Below are positions 16,771 through 26,451 of a DNA stretch of 64,000 nucleotides, in pieces; the stretch's first letter is position 1; each line of letters opens with the position of its first letter. The stretch is from the NCBI RefSeq assembly GCF_014697075.1, contig NZ_JACJRE010000004.1:1-64000 (forward strand), read 5' to 3'. This stretch comes from Tolypothrix sp. FACHB-123 (lineage in GTDB: Bacteria > Cyanobacteriota > Cyanobacteriia > Cyanobacteriales > Nostocaceae). Made by a program: the position numbers and the translations under genes. Below the pieces are notes generated by a model that was not told the DNA's origin, made no database searches, and saw only the letters and a list, made by a program, of their open reading frames with translations.

Positions 16771-16795
16771 TTATTTCTCCTTGTCACCTTTGTCA

Positions 16796-17968
16796 CTAAA
16801 GATAAGCCGCCGGATCTACGGGCGTACCATTGCGGCGGACTTCAAAATGCAGGTGGGGCCCGGTAGATAAACCTGTGGAACCGACAGATGCGATCGCTTG
16901 TCCGCGTTGTACTCCTTGCCCTTCAGAAACATATAATTCACTGGTATGACCATAAAGTGTGGTGATACCGTCGCCGTGGTCGATAATGATAGCTTTACCA
17001 TATCCTCCATACCAGCCAGCAAAAATTACTGTTCCCGAATCAGCTGCACGAATTGTACTACCATAGCTAGCAGCAAAATCTAGTCCGGCATGAAAGCGAC
17101 GATAGCCTAAAATTGGATGTATCCGCCAACCAAAAGGACTGCTAGTAGCTGCATCGCTGGGATAGGCTAACATTCCAGTGCCGCGAATAATGACGCTTTT
17201 AGTACTGCTGTTGGTTTTGGCTTGGGCTTCGGCTATTTTTTGTTGAATTAGCGCTTCTAAATTTTTAGAATCTTGCTCTAGCTGGTTTTGTGCTGCTGCT
17301 AAAGCCAAGCGATCGCTATTGAGGCGTTGAATTAACTCGGCTTGTGATTGGGCTTGTAATTGATAATCGGATTTTTGCGCTAGTAATTGCTCTCTAATTA
17401 AGGCAATTTGATTTTTTTGCTGTTCTACTGCGGTTTTTTGCTCAATAATCGCTTGAGCTTGTTCATTCAGTTTAGTTAAAATTTTCTGGTCTGCTTGATA
17501 AACTAACTTGAGTTGATAACGGCGACTGATAAAATCGCTGATATTTTCACTTTGCAGTAAAATCCCCCAGCCTTGATAGGCTGACGATCGCTGAAGAAAC
17601 CGCAATCTTGCAACCGTAGCTACTTGGCGTTCTTCATAGGAACGTTCCGCTGCTTCTAAGTTAGCCTGTAATTGCTGGAGACGTTCGGAAGCTAGCTTTA
17701 ATTGCGATTCGCTGTATTGAATATTGCTGTTAGTAGTATGCAGATTTTTGTTAATCCCTGTCAGGCGATTTTGTGCAGCCTGTTGGATATGATTCAAGCG
17801 ATCGCGTTCTTGAACGACATTTTGACGTTGTTGCTGAATTTGTTGCTGTTGTTGTCGTAAATTGTCAATTGTTGGTGCAGGTGTTGCGCTTACTGGTAGC
17901 CACACCAGCAGCCAGCAGATAATCAACATCCAGCTGAACTTAATATATTGAGAAAATGGCGCTTTCAT
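16796..17968 (-). CDS. M23 peptidase, EnvC/NlpD-like murein hydrolase activator
   Basis: The preferred start is the ATG at 17968 (MKAPFSQYIKFSW), 390 residues; an upstream ATG at 17992 is possible. Residues about 11-30 form a signal peptide or membrane anchor. A long glutamine-rich coiled coil follows (about 35-255), then a LytM/M23 domain with SPFGWRIHPILG, RFHAGLDF, IIDHGDGITTLYGHTSEL and GPHLHFEVR. The HxxxD and HLH zinc-ligand motifs look intact, so it may cleave peptidoglycan directly or activate an amidase at septa. It lies in the periplasm. Its coding end is 88 bases from the tRNA-Arg gene. Confidence 0.92.
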   Translation of the reverse strand: MKAPFSQYIKFSWMLIICWLLVWLPVSATPAPTIDNLRQQQQQIQQQRQNVVQERDRLNHIQQAAQNRLTGINKNLHTTNSNIQYSESQLKLASERLQQLQANLEAAERSYEERQVATVARLRFLQRSSAYQGWGILLQSENISDFISRRYQLKLVYQADQKILTKLNEQAQAIIEQKTAVEQQKNQIALIREQLLAQKSDYQLQAQSQAELIQRLNSDRLALAAAQNQLEQDSKNLEALIQQKIAEAQAKTNSSTKSVIIRGTGMLAYPSDAATSSPFGWRIHPILGYRRFHAGLDFAASYGSTIRAADSGTVIFAGWYGGYGKAIIIDHGDGITTLYGHTSELYVSEGQGVQRGQAIASVGSTGLSTGPHLHFEVRRNGTPVDPAAYL

Positions 17969-18139
17969 CCCGTTTCCGCCCAAGAATTCCAAGCATAACC
18001 AGCATTGTTCCCAAAACTCAGGCAGAACTAACAGGAGGGTCTAGGGGCTAGTGGCTAGGGAAGGGAAAATAGGAGAATTAGTTTATATTTACTAAGTGTA
18101 TTGACTCATCTCCCGGACAGATATACAATTTTGAGTGAA

Positions 18140-18264
18140 TAGAAGGGGAGTAGCTGCTGGTAATTTAAAACCAGCCCGTCTGAATCAACATACTGGCGAT
18201 GAGCCTGGTTCAGGTGACAAATATTTAATATTTGGAAAATATTTGGAAGCGAGACCTTCACTAA
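18140..18264 (+). promoter_or_regulatory. yybP-ykoY Mn2+ riboswitch
   Basis: The 5' leader has the hallmark blocks of the yybP-ykoY class: AAGGGGAGTAGCTGC, the pairing GCTGGT...ACCAGC followed by CCGTC, a CTGGCGATGAGCCTGG block, and the closing GCGAGACCTTCACTA. It precedes a UPF0016 manganese-exporter gene by about 65 bases. High Mn2+ is expected to turn expression on; the mechanism (terminator or RBS sequestering) is not clear from sequence. Confidence 0.9.
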
Positions 18265-18329
18265 GTTCACACAAAAAAGTGTGGAGCTTGGTGAAGTTTT
18301 TGCGCTTTCATCAAGCTTCGCATCATTTA

Positions 18330-18974
18330 ATGATTCTTCAGGAGCTTGAGAGAGTGCTAACAGCTTTCACCGCAGGTTTGTTATTAATTACAGTTTCCGA
18401 ATTAGGTGATAAAACATTTTTTATCGCCGTCATTTTAGCAATGCACCACTCGCGACGCTTGGTATTTACTGGGGTGGTAGCTGCTTTAGCTGCAATGACC
18501 ATTCTTTCGGTAATTTTGGGACAAACAGTATCTTTGTTGCCCAAGGTGTATATTCATTATGCGGAAATAGCTTTGTTTATTGCCTTTGGTCTTAAGCTCC
18601 TGTATCAAGGTAGTAAAATGTCATCTGCTAGTTGCGATACAGAGGTAGTAGAAGAAGCCGAAGCTGCGGTGAAGCAAGCAGATTTAGAATTACCCAAACG
18701 CAAAACACCACTGTCAATTTTAATTGAAGCCTTTGTTTTAACATTTATGGCAGAGTGGGGTGATCGCACGCAAATTGCTACCATTGCCCTAGCAGCTGGG
18801 AATAATCCCATTGGGGTAACTGTGGGTGCAGTTTTAGGACACGCCATTTGTGCCGCGATCGCTGTAATTGGTGGCAAAATGATTGCTGGTAGAATCTCAG
18901 AACGTCAACTAACTTTAATGGGTGGATGCTTGTTTTTGATATTTGGTGTTATTGCTGCAATTGAAGGCGCATAA
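18330..18974 (+). CDS. mnx: UPF0016/GDT1 family Mn2+ exporter (Mnx-like)
   Basis: I start at the ATG at 18330 (MILQELERVLTAF); the longer frame from 18135 overlaps the riboswitch and cannot be coding. The 214 residues contain the two inverted signature motifs of the family, ELGDKTFF and EWGDRTQI, each at the start of a three-helix membrane repeat, separated by a charged loop. Cyanobacterial homologues (Mnx in Synechocystis) export manganese and prevent Mn toxicity, at the thylakoid or plasma membrane. The riboswitch directly upstream supports Mn control. Confidence 0.93.
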   Translation: MILQELERVLTAFTAGLLLITVSELGDKTFFIAVILAMHHSRRLVFTGVVAALAAMTILSVILGQTVSLLPKVYIHYAEIALFIAFGLKLLYQGSKMSSASCDTEVVEEAEAAVKQADLELPKRKTPLSILIEAFVLTFMAEWGDRTQIATIALAAGNNPIGVTVGAVLGHAICAAIAVIGGKMIAGRISERQLTLMGGCLFLIFGVIAAIEGA

Positions 18975-18999
18975 TTAACAGCAAAATTCTCATATATTA

Positions 19000-19046
19000 T
19001 GTAGGCATTGTAGACAAAACACGGGATATGCTGGGCAATGCCTACA
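19000..19046. terminator. 11-bp perfect hairpin after mnx
   Basis: TGTAGGCATTG (19000-19010) and CAATGCCTACA (19036-19046) are exact inverted repeats with a 25-nt loop, 25 bases after the mnx stop. It may be a terminator or a small dispersed repeat; no T-run follows directly. Confidence 0.45.
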
Positions 19047-19209
19047 ATTAACTTTAATTCCGTCTTTGTAAGTAAGCATTCCAATTGTTACTTATACCAA
19101 TTACCAAAATATATGATTCAGATTGTCAGCCTTGAAACTTATCCTCAATCTCAATCAACAGTCAACAGCCAAAATGAATATTTTTCGTAACTGAAATAGG
19201 ATTGCTATA

Positions 19210-20598
19210 TTAGTTTCTCACAATCGGAATTTCTATCCAAAATTCTGTGCCTTCTCCTACTTCAGATCGGAACCAAAGATTTCCTTTATGTTTCTCTTCA
19301 ATAATTTGTCTACTAATAGACAAGCCTAATCCAGTTCCTTTACCTATAGGTTTAGTCGTAAACATCGGTTCAGATAAGCGTTGCTTAACTTCTGGTGTCA
19401 TACCTATACCATTGTCAGCAATTTGAATTGTAACAACTGAATATTGTTCATTAAAATTAGTACGGATTCTAATCTGTCCTTGATAATGCGACAAGGCTAA
19501 ATCATTATTAAAAAATACTTCTTCTATCGCATCAATTGCATTGATAAAAATATTCATGAAAACTTGATTTAAAGGTGCAAGAAAACATGTAACTAAAGGC
19601 AAATTTTCATACTCTTTAATAACTTGAATTTCTGGGCGTTCGGGGTTTGCTTGGAGGCGGTATTGTAAAATTAATAATATGGAATCAATACCTTCATGAA
19701 TATCTATAGGTTGGGCAATGGAATCATCACGACAGGAAAAGTACCTCAGTGCATGAATCATTTGTGCCATGCGCTTTGTACCTTTATGCATAGATGAGAT
19801 GATTGCAGGAAAGTCGTCAATCAAATAATCTAGATCTATTTCAGCTAATTTGTTAACGATTTCTGCTACAGGTTGAGGATAGTATTCTTGATATAGATTT
19901 AATAAATCAATAAAACTTTGTGTATATTCTGAGGCATGACTGAGATTGCCTAAAATAAAATTTACTGGATTATTAATTTCATGGGCAATTCCTGCAACTA
20001 ATTCACCCAAAGCAGACATTTTTTCTCTTTGTACTAAGCTAACTTGAGCTTGGTGAAGATTATGCAGAGTTTGTGATAATTGGGATGTTCTTTCTTCAAC
20101 CCTTTGTTCTAAATCTTGAGTCAGCATTTGTAACTTGGCTTGAACTGCAAGACGTTCTCCTATTTCTGCTCTTAGTTGCTGATTTTGAATTTGCTGTTGT
20201 TTTGTCAAATTACGTATTTTTAAATGTGTCTTGACACGAGCTATAACTTCTTCTTGCTCAAATGGTTTAGTAATATAATCTACTGCGCCCAAACTGAATC
20301 CTTGAATTTTATCAACCGTGTCGGAAAGGGCTGTCATAAAGATGATAGGAATATCACAGGTTTGCGGATTAGATTTTAAGCGATCGCATGTAGTAAATCC
20401 ATCCATTCCCGGCATCACTACATCCAATAAAATGAGATCTGGACAAGCATATTCAGCTTGAGCGATCGCACTTTCACCATTAATAGCAAACAATATCTTC
20501 CAACCAGTATCTATCAATGTGTCTGAGAGTATTTGTAAATTATTAGGGTTATCATCCACAATCAAGATTATTCCTGTTTCCACAGTAGTTATATTCAT
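19210..20598 (-). CDS. Response-regulator/histidine-kinase hybrid
   Basis: The 462 residues begin with a receiver domain (IVDDNPNNL; phospho-acceptor Asp in LILLDVVMPGMDG near residue 57; switch Lys in YITKPFEQEEV), followed by a coiled coil (about 130-190), a HisKA-like dimerisation helix with the phospho-histidine in AGIAHEINNP near 203, and an HATPase domain (ADNGIGM near 390, GTGLGLSIS near 425). No membrane segment is present, so it is cytosolic. REC-first kinases of this type are numerous in filamentous cyanobacteria. Its signal and partners are unknown; neighbours give no hint. Confidence 0.93.
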   Translation of the reverse strand: MNITTVETGIILIVDDNPNNLQILSDTLIDTGWKILFAINGESAIAQAEYACPDLILLDVVMPGMDGFTTCDRLKSNPQTCDIPIIFMTALSDTVDKIQGFSLGAVDYITKPFEQEEVIARVKTHLKIRNLTKQQQIQNQQLRAEIGERLAVQAKLQMLTQDLEQRVEERTSQLSQTLHNLHQAQVSLVQREKMSALGELVAGIAHEINNPVNFILGNLSHASEYTQSFIDLLNLYQEYYPQPVAEIVNKLAEIDLDYLIDDFPAIISSMHKGTKRMAQMIHALRYFSCRDDSIAQPIDIHEGIDSILLILQYRLQANPERPEIQVIKEYENLPLVTCFLAPLNQVFMNIFINAIDAIEEVFFNNDLALSHYQGQIRIRTNFNEQYSVVTIQIADNGIGMTPEVKQRLSEPMFTTKPIGKGTGLGLSISRQIIEEKHKGNLWFRSEVGEGTEFWIEIPIVRN

Positions 20599-21306
20599 TG
20601 TTAACCTCTGCGATCTAGCTGAATTATTTCTTTGTTTTTTTTCATGGAAAAAACGAGTAAAATCTTTTTTAACAATAAGTTGAATTGCTGAGTAACTTTC
20701 ACAGAAGAATTATAGGCTATAGCAAATATTGTGATCGCTAATCATCAACTTCAGCCATTAATATTACGCTTAGACAAGCGATCGACAAATATTACACAAA
20801 AGCTGGCTCCCAAGTATTCATAAAATCAGTGGCGTACAATTAGTGGTGGTTTTAACCCCTCACTTCCAACTTTGAATTTTTAATTTTTAATTACCTGAAT
20901 GAGTGGACATATTTATTAATCCCAAAACCGTACATCTACTCACATCAAATCAAAAAAATTATCTAACTGTATTTTTTAATAAGTATAAATTCTCACGATA
21001 TCGCAATCCTACTGCTGCGAAAATTCTACAGCCGCCTACATAAAACTGCGAGATAGATTTTTATATTTGCGAGAGAAATGCTATTGCTATAGGCAGATAA
21101 CGCCAAATTCAGCCTTGGTGATGATGTCACTGCATTCAAAAAGTGGGAATTCTGGGGAGCGATCGCTCATCATGACTTAAAATCCTAGTTCATGGGTCAG
21201 TTGTATTCGCGATCGCTAATTATTTTCTTGTCAGTTTTTAATACACTTCTTGCCTAATTTGTCAATGCATCATTTCCCAAAATCTTCACTTGTGAAGTGA
21301 ATGTTG
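20599..21306. other. Long AT-rich intergenic region
   Basis: About 700 bases without a convincing gene. It contains three or four HIP1-type GCGATCG sites and A/T-rich tracts. Promoters of the hybrid kinase (reading left) lie at its left edge. I see no RNA gene or mobile element. Confidence 0.5.
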
Positions 21307-22194
21307 TTACGGTTTGCTTTCAGATGACGGAGTAGCCGCAGCAGAGGGTGTAGTAGCCGGATTAGGAGATGGCGCTACCTCAGCGGCTTTATTAATTTCG
21401 TCTTTGTACTGAGCAGGTGCTAAAGCTGAGGCATTATTGAACAAAGTTTTCGCTTCTGCAACTTTACCTTGTTGCTTAAAGAGCATCGCCTTAGCCAAAA
21501 CTGGACGAAAATCCTTGGGATCTTTCTTCGCTGCTTGATCGTATACAGAAATAGCTTGGGTATAACTTTTCTGAGAGGCGTGAACTGTGCCCAACAGCAC
21601 CTGTACGCCCACCGTATCCACACTACCAGGTTGAATTTTATTGACTTGGGGTGCAGCAGTCAAAGTATCTTGTAATAAACCAATGGCGGCTTCCGGGCGT
21701 TTTTGACTTAAAAGCAGAGACACCATACCTTGTAAAGCCTTGAGATCGCCTGGTTTTGTGGACAAAACAGAACGATAAGCTTGGGCTGCACCTTCCTTGT
21801 CACCTAGTTGCTGCTTTGCTTGAGCTAGCAAAACTGTATATTCTGTCTGATCGGGATTAAGCTTAGCTAGCTTTTCTAGAGGTTCAATGACTCCCTGGAC
21901 ATCACCTTCTTTAAGACTTAACAATTCTAGCCTTGCCTGTAGCAACCCTTTGAGAGCAGTCTGATTTTCTGGTTCCCTTTGCAAAACCAGCTGATAACCT
22001 CTAACTTCGTCCTGTAATTTTGATTTTTGGTCAGGGGTAGCTGAATTACCCTTGGTACTGGCATTATTTTGGGTTGGGGATTGTGTTGTATTATTATTAA
22101 GTGCAGAAATTAAGGGAACCAGAGAAATTCCCACAAAAGTAAGAACTGCCAAAGCCAAGACGACCTTAACTATCCAGCTGCGCGGTTGAGACAC
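21307..22194 (-). CDS. Membrane-anchored TPR protein
   Basis: The 295-residue protein has an N-terminal hydrophobic helix (residues about 10-30, VKVVLALAVLTFVGISLVPL), a Ser/Thr/Asn/Gln-rich linker and four to five TPR units (LLQARLELLSLKEGDVQG; KLNPDQTEYTVLLAQAKQQLGDKEGA; TKPGDLKALQGMV). The C-terminus is Ala/Pro/Thr-rich. It is likely anchored in the plasma or thylakoid membrane with the TPRs in the lumen or periplasm as a protein-interaction scaffold. Similar proteins are conserved in cyanobacteria; no specific role is known to me. Confidence 0.85.
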   Translation of the reverse strand: MSQPRSWIVKVVLALAVLTFVGISLVPLISALNNNTTQSPTQNNASTKGNSATPDQKSKLQDEVRGYQLVLQREPENQTALKGLLQARLELLSLKEGDVQGVIEPLEKLAKLNPDQTEYTVLLAQAKQQLGDKEGAAQAYRSVLSTKPGDLKALQGMVSLLLSQKRPEAAIGLLQDTLTAAPQVNKIQPGSVDTVGVQVLLGTVHASQKSYTQAISVYDQAAKKDPKDFRPVLAKAMLFKQQGKVAEAKTLFNNASALAPAQYKDEINKAAEVAPSPNPATTPSAAATPSSESKP

Positions 22195-22451
22195 AAGACT
22201 AATTTCTCCTGAACTTTAATTGACATTATCATCTACATAAATCTGAATAATCCGAAAGTTAAAAATTTCCAAAACTTTGCGGAATACCCTCGATTGCCTG
22301 TGAATTTTATAACAAATAACTATACACGCTGCTAAAGTAAGTGATGACTTTAGGAGGAGCCGTCAGGATTTAACCTATGATATGCTTCCCGAAACTAGTC
22401 TAAAGACGCTAAATTACACATTTAGTGTACAACTGTGTCTTTAGAATGCTT

Positions 22452-22547
22452 AAGAGCGCTCAGTTGTGGTTGGTTGAAAGCAAATATACTTTCATCAGCC
22501 GCACAAACGCTCTTTTCAGCTGCCTTCGTAAAATCCCACAATGGGAT
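22452..22547 (+). promoter_or_regulatory. Structured 5' leader with two hairpins
   Basis: AAGAGCG (22452-22458) pairs with CGCTCTT (22508-22514), enclosing TTGTG/CACAA and GGTTGGTTGAAAG/CTTTCATCAGCC pairs around the loop CAAATATA. A second hairpin, ATCCCA-caa-TGGGAT (22533-22547), lies just before the AAGGAG of the next gene. This looks like a regulatory leader or a small RNA; I cannot assign it to a known class. Confidence 0.55.
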
Positions 22548-22572
22548 GTGTCTCCGCCGCAAGGAGTTTTTT

Positions 22573-23595
22573 ATGAATTCCGACCTGATGCCGTCGCCCG
22601 AATCGTCCAATGCTTCTGCCTCTAACCAAGGCCAAATTACAGTAGAGGCAGCCGCTAGTGTTCCTACAGTAGCAGCCCAGTCCTCTAAACCAGAAAATTC
22701 CCCTGTGAACCTTAGCGAAACTGCCGCCAATGGGAACTTAGCTAATCGGCAGCAACCGATTCCGCCTCCCAGTGAACCGATGCAGTACCGCGCCATCGGG
22801 TTAGTCCGAGGTCGTTACCTTGCCAGCGATGAACAATTCACTCAAGGTAATCTGCTAACTAGTGATGGTGTAGAACTCAATGCCGTACTCCTAGGACGGA
22901 TTATGAGTTTAGTTAAGAATCATTTAGATTTAGAACAAGAACATCTGTGGGTAGTATATCCACGTACAAGACAAGAGAATGATACCTTGCACCTCCAAAT
23001 TGTCGGCGTTTGGGAGCCAGAAAAACTGGCTAAACAGTTGACAGAGGAGGATGAGCAAGATTCGGGAACAGAAGAATTAGATATCCCGGAAGAGCCTGTG
23101 TCTGACAGTGCCAACGAATCTCCAAGCACCCTTAAACCCTCATCAGAAATTCCTGATGGTGGTTTTTCCGTTCGTGGTGAAGTCGTCTACCAGTCTTTTG
23201 ATGCCAAGAGCTTAGTAGTTAAGATTAAACAGGCTCCACGCAAACCAACAGACAAGCCCAAATATTTTAAATTAAAACTGACGGGTGTTCTCACAACCAA
23301 AGCTGTGGGCAAGTTTTGGGACTTTCAAGTGAAGCGACAAGCTGACCTATTACTCATCGAAAGCGCAGAAGCGATCGCGGATTTACCCAAAAAGCGCAAA
23401 CCACCATTCAGAGGTGGTGGCCCTCGTGGTGGTGGCGGTGGTGGTAGAAGACCATTCACCCCCAGACGCGGTAGCGATACTCCACGCCCAGTCAAGAAAA
23501 TCGGTGGCGGCGGTGACCCCTCAGCTGTGTCTAAACCTGTACCAAAAACACCTACTCCTAAACCGGTTAAGCGTCCGAAACCGACTCAGGAGTAG
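22573..23595 (+). CDS. Conserved cyanobacterial protein with Gly/Arg-rich tail
   Basis: The ATG at 22573 has AAGGAG 7 bases upstream, so I use it rather than the longer frame from 22435 that runs through a structured leader. The 340 residues comprise a low-complexity N-terminus, a folded part starting YRAIGLVRGRYLASDEQFTQ and containing HLWVVYPRTR, an acidic linker, a second folded part (GGFSVRGEVVYQSF...KYFKLKLTG), and a basic tail rich in GGG, RR and PKP. The RGG-like tail suggests RNA or polyanion binding. I do not know a function; the family appears cyanobacteria-specific. Confidence 0.85.
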   Translation: MNSDLMPSPESSNASASNQGQITVEAAASVPTVAAQSSKPENSPVNLSETAANGNLANRQQPIPPPSEPMQYRAIGLVRGRYLASDEQFTQGNLLTSDGVELNAVLLGRIMSLVKNHLDLEQEHLWVVYPRTRQENDTLHLQIVGVWEPEKLAKQLTEEDEQDSGTEELDIPEEPVSDSANESPSTLKPSSEIPDGGFSVRGEVVYQSFDAKSLVVKIKQAPRKPTDKPKYFKLKLTGVLTTKAVGKFWDFQVKRQADLLLIESAEAIADLPKKRKPPFRGGGPRGGGGGGRRPFTPRRGSDTPRPVKKIGGGGDPSAVSKPVPKTPTPKPVKRPKPTQE

Positions 23596-23632
23596 GGCAT
23601 TGGGCATTGGGCATTGGGCATGGGGCATTGGG
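23596..23632. repeat. GGGCATTGGGCATTGGGCAT tandem repeat
   Basis: Five to six 7-base units directly after the stop codon of the preceding gene. Same family as 16735-16770. Confidence 0.85.
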
Positions 23633-23686
23633 CATTGCTATTTCTCCCCTGCTCCCTGCTCACTACCCCTCTGCTTCTTTGTCCTC

Positions 23687-24856
23687 TCAAAATTCCGTCC
23701 ATCGGTCTTGAGGGAGAAATGAACGATCCATTGGAATTGGAGAAACTGGTTCAGTGAGGGTAAATTTCCCAGCCTCGATCCATTCTTTCAATTCCAAGGC
23801 AACTTGCCGCGAGAAAAACAAACTGGCTAGAGGTGCAACACGCACTGTTCTGCCTTCAATGGTGACACGCCCAGACTTGAGTTGGGCGTAACTCACCAAA
23901 CCAAATGTAGGACGCACGCGCCGAGGAATAGAAAAGTCTACAATGGGCGCGACTAATTCTTGATCTTGCACTGCACAATGTTCGACTACTTCGGCTGATA
24001 ATACCGGTAGTGGTACGCCTACGCCCAGCATTAACGAAGGGCCATAGCTTTTGAAATAACATCCCCTCACCCACCTAGCATCCATTTGCTTGGCATCACC
24101 AATTAAAGCTAAAGTTGCAGCCGGGCCAATGGGCGTATGATTAGCTAGGCGTTTTTGTAAGGGGAAGTGTTGAGTTCCTTCCCAAGCGACATAACCAATT
24201 CCCCCACCTAAAAAAATTCGCGTACCAATACCGACTAGTTGTAAATCGGGGTCGTTAAGTAAAGGGGAAATTGCGCCAGGATTGGAGTAAACTGCATTTC
24301 CTAAACGTGGTTGTAAAGGGCCGAGATAAGTAAAAAGTGGGCGATCGCCTCCATTCACCCCAACAATAAAATTTTGGTACAAATTACGGGGATTAAATAA
24401 ATAAAACTGATTGATTGTTTCCCGCATAATTGTAGTTTCAAAGGTAGCTCTGGGGTAACAATCTGTAACTTGTCCTTGGGCGCGTACTTGTACAGCTTTA
24501 CCTGCAATTAAATCTTCTATCACATGACCGCCACCTCGTTCCCGCACTTCTTCACCATCAATCGCATCAGCAGGACAACTCGCACCCAGATATAAATCTA
24601 CTGCACCAAAACCAGAGTATGCAGGGACGCCATCTAACCAACAACGGCGAATTTTAATTGGTGGATCGGTGTGTCCTAAATTAATAATTGCACCACTTGA
24701 TTCCATTGGCTCAAAAGTTCCTGTGGTAATTACATCAACTTCTTGAGCAACTCGATTAACACCAACTTCAGCAACTCTTGCTTTTAATTCTTCAACTGTC
24801 AAAACTACTGCACGTTGGCTGCTGATTTTTTCGTTAATTTCCGCAATTGTTCGCAT
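23687..24856 (-). CDS. DUF39/HcyBio family protein (homocysteine biosynthesis)
   Basis: The 389 residues begin MRTIAEINEKISSQRAVVLT and match the DUF39 (HcyBio) family, with VDVITTGTFEPMESSGAIIN near residue 40 and LGASCPADAIDGEEVRERGG near 90. In methanogens DUF39 proteins take part in homocysteine formation from aspartate semialdehyde with sulfide; the cyanobacterial role is probably related sulfur transfer but unproven. Archaeal homologues may have C-terminal ferredoxin or CBS domains; here none is present. The gene is intact and stands alone. Confidence 0.88.
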   Translation of the reverse strand: MRTIAEINEKISSQRAVVLTVEELKARVAEVGVNRVAQEVDVITTGTFEPMESSGAIINLGHTDPPIKIRRCWLDGVPAYSGFGAVDLYLGASCPADAIDGEEVRERGGGHVIEDLIAGKAVQVRAQGQVTDCYPRATFETTIMRETINQFYLFNPRNLYQNFIVGVNGGDRPLFTYLGPLQPRLGNAVYSNPGAISPLLNDPDLQLVGIGTRIFLGGGIGYVAWEGTQHFPLQKRLANHTPIGPAATLALIGDAKQMDARWVRGCYFKSYGPSLMLGVGVPLPVLSAEVVEHCAVQDQELVAPIVDFSIPRRVRPTFGLVSYAQLKSGRVTIEGRTVRVAPLASLFFSRQVALELKEWIEAGKFTLTEPVSPIPMDRSFLPQDRWTEF

Positions 24857-25300
24857 ATTAAATGTAGCGAATTCCTATATTCATTGTGGAGCAACATAGC
24901 TGTCACGTTAAATCATTATATTTATCTACATATTTGTCTACTGATCTGGGTTTTGAAAATAATTAGGCGATCGCATTAATTCTATTTTCTAATTAGTGGT
25001 ATTAAAAATATTTTCTTTAACCGTAAGATTACTTATTTATTGTAACGACAGTGCAAATATACTGACTTTTTTTATTTTTAGGATTAAAGTTGATTAAACA
25101 AGCTTGGAAAAAAGTAACTAATTATGAGAAAAATTTGTAATTAAGTGGATTCTCGCTATAATCTGCTACGAATAAATACGTATTAACTAGCAATTATATT
25201 TTAATAGTGGCGGTTTCCCAGTGTTAATGCGTATATTAAATTATTCAATATCCGTAGGGATATTAGGATGTTGAACTTTCAAAATTAGGGTGGTGAAGAA
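24857..25300. other. AT-rich intergenic region
   Basis: About 440 bases between divergent genes, with one HIP1-type site. It must hold both promoters. I see no further feature. Confidence 0.5.
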
Positions 25301-25600
25301 ATGATTTCATCAGGAGTGGAAGTTAAAGTCGGGCGATTGGAATCTATTGTTGAGCAAATTGGCGAAGCAGTACTTTCTACTACGGAGACAATTGAGAGTC
25401 TAGCGCAACGACTAGAGACTCTGAGCGTGCAAGTCGAAGCCCAAGGAAAGCAGTTACAGCAACAGGGTTATCAGATTTTTGCATTGTGCGACGCTGTACA
25501 GACCCTTGCAGAATCTCAAGATGATTCTTTACAAAAACTCGGCCATCTGACAGAAACACTAGATAAGCTGATGATACTGTTACAAGGGTCAGATGAGTAA
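25301..25600 (+). CDS. Small coiled-coil hypothetical protein
   Basis: The 99-residue product (MISSGVEVKVGRLESIVEQI...) is almost wholly predicted helix with heptad spacing of Leu/Ile/Val and many Glu/Gln, so it is probably a coiled coil. There is no signal peptide. A GGTGG-like SD lies about 9 bases upstream of the ATG. Similar short proteins occur next to defence and regulatory genes in cyanobacteria, but I cannot name a function. Confidence 0.7.
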   Translation: MISSGVEVKVGRLESIVEQIGEAVLSTTETIESLAQRLETLSVQVEAQGKQLQQQGYQIFALCDAVQTLAESQDDSLQKLGHLTETLDKLMILLQGSDE

Positions 25601-25658
25601 GAATAGGGATGATGTTGATTGTTGAGTGTTGACTGTTGACAAATCAGCTTCTGTGCAA

Positions 25659-26339
25659 TCACACCCTTAATTTGGTAACAGCAATGTTACCGGCAAAACA
25701 GACATCTACATCGCTACCAGGAGTGCGATCGCGTTTGCCATATTCCCCAATATAATAAAAACCATCGCCGTCAACTCGATAGTTAATTGGCAATGCTTTA
25801 GTACAGGGTTGGCAAAACACCACCTCCGGATCTGGTTCTCCTGGTTGCAGATGTGGTAAGTTAACGTTCCAGAATTGTCCTGGTTCCAGGGGTCGCTCAA
25901 GTAAATCAGCTAAAATTTTAGTTGTGAACTTAGCAGCGAGTTCCCAGTCAAAATTTTGCTTGGCTTTACGATACTGAGAAATGGCAATTCCCGGAATTCC
26001 ATTCATTGCAGCTTCTCGCACCGCCGCTACAGTACCGGAAATATAAGCATCTACGCCTAAGTTACCGCCAGCATTTATTCCCGATAACACAAATTTGACA
26101 TTTTCATTAATTTGTGTTATGGCGATTCTTACACAATCTGCGGGAGTGCCGGCGATCGCATATTCAGTTTCTGAACGTCGCTCAAGAGTGATGGGGCGAG
26201 TCGTGGTAACTTGATGTCCACAACCAGATTGATGATCTCTCGGCGCAGCGATAATTACATTTTTGTCTTTGACAGCATTGAGCAATGCTTTAATTCCAGG
26301 TGCATCGATACCGTCGTCGTTAGTGAGGATGATAGTCAT
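25659..26339 (-). CDS. surE: 5'-nucleotidase SurE
   Basis: SurE dephosphorylates nucleoside 5'-monophosphates and survival-related phosphates. I start at the ATG at 26339 (MTIILTNDDGIDAPG), six codons inside the longest frame, because family members open with this strand. The 226 residues contain the metal-binding NDDG (residues 7-10), AAPRDHQSGCG near 38, GTPADCVRIAI near 69, and the LSGINAGGNLGVDAYISGTV block near 88. All catalytic motifs are present. It is cytosolic. Neighbours are unrelated. Confidence 0.96.
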   Translation of the reverse strand: MTIILTNDDGIDAPGIKALLNAVKDKNVIIAAPRDHQSGCGHQVTTTRPITLERRSETEYAIAGTPADCVRIAITQINENVKFVLSGINAGGNLGVDAYISGTVAAVREAAMNGIPGIAISQYRKAKQNFDWELAAKFTTKILADLLERPLEPGQFWNVNLPHLQPGEPDPEVVFCQPCTKALPINYRVDGDGFYYIGEYGKRDRTPGSDVDVCFAGNIAVTKLRV

Positions 26340-26451
26340 ATATTTGAGGAAAGCCACTGGAATTTTAGCGTCAACTGTCCTTGAAGTCTAACAATCCCTC
26401 GTTACAGCTACCTTAATTAAGTGATGAGCTAGATAACCTCACACTGTCTAG

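Noticed and set aside
16624-16866. 80-codon plus-strand frame across the tRNA
   Set aside because: It is antisense to tRNA-Arg and the end of the M23 peptidase gene; no homology or RBS.
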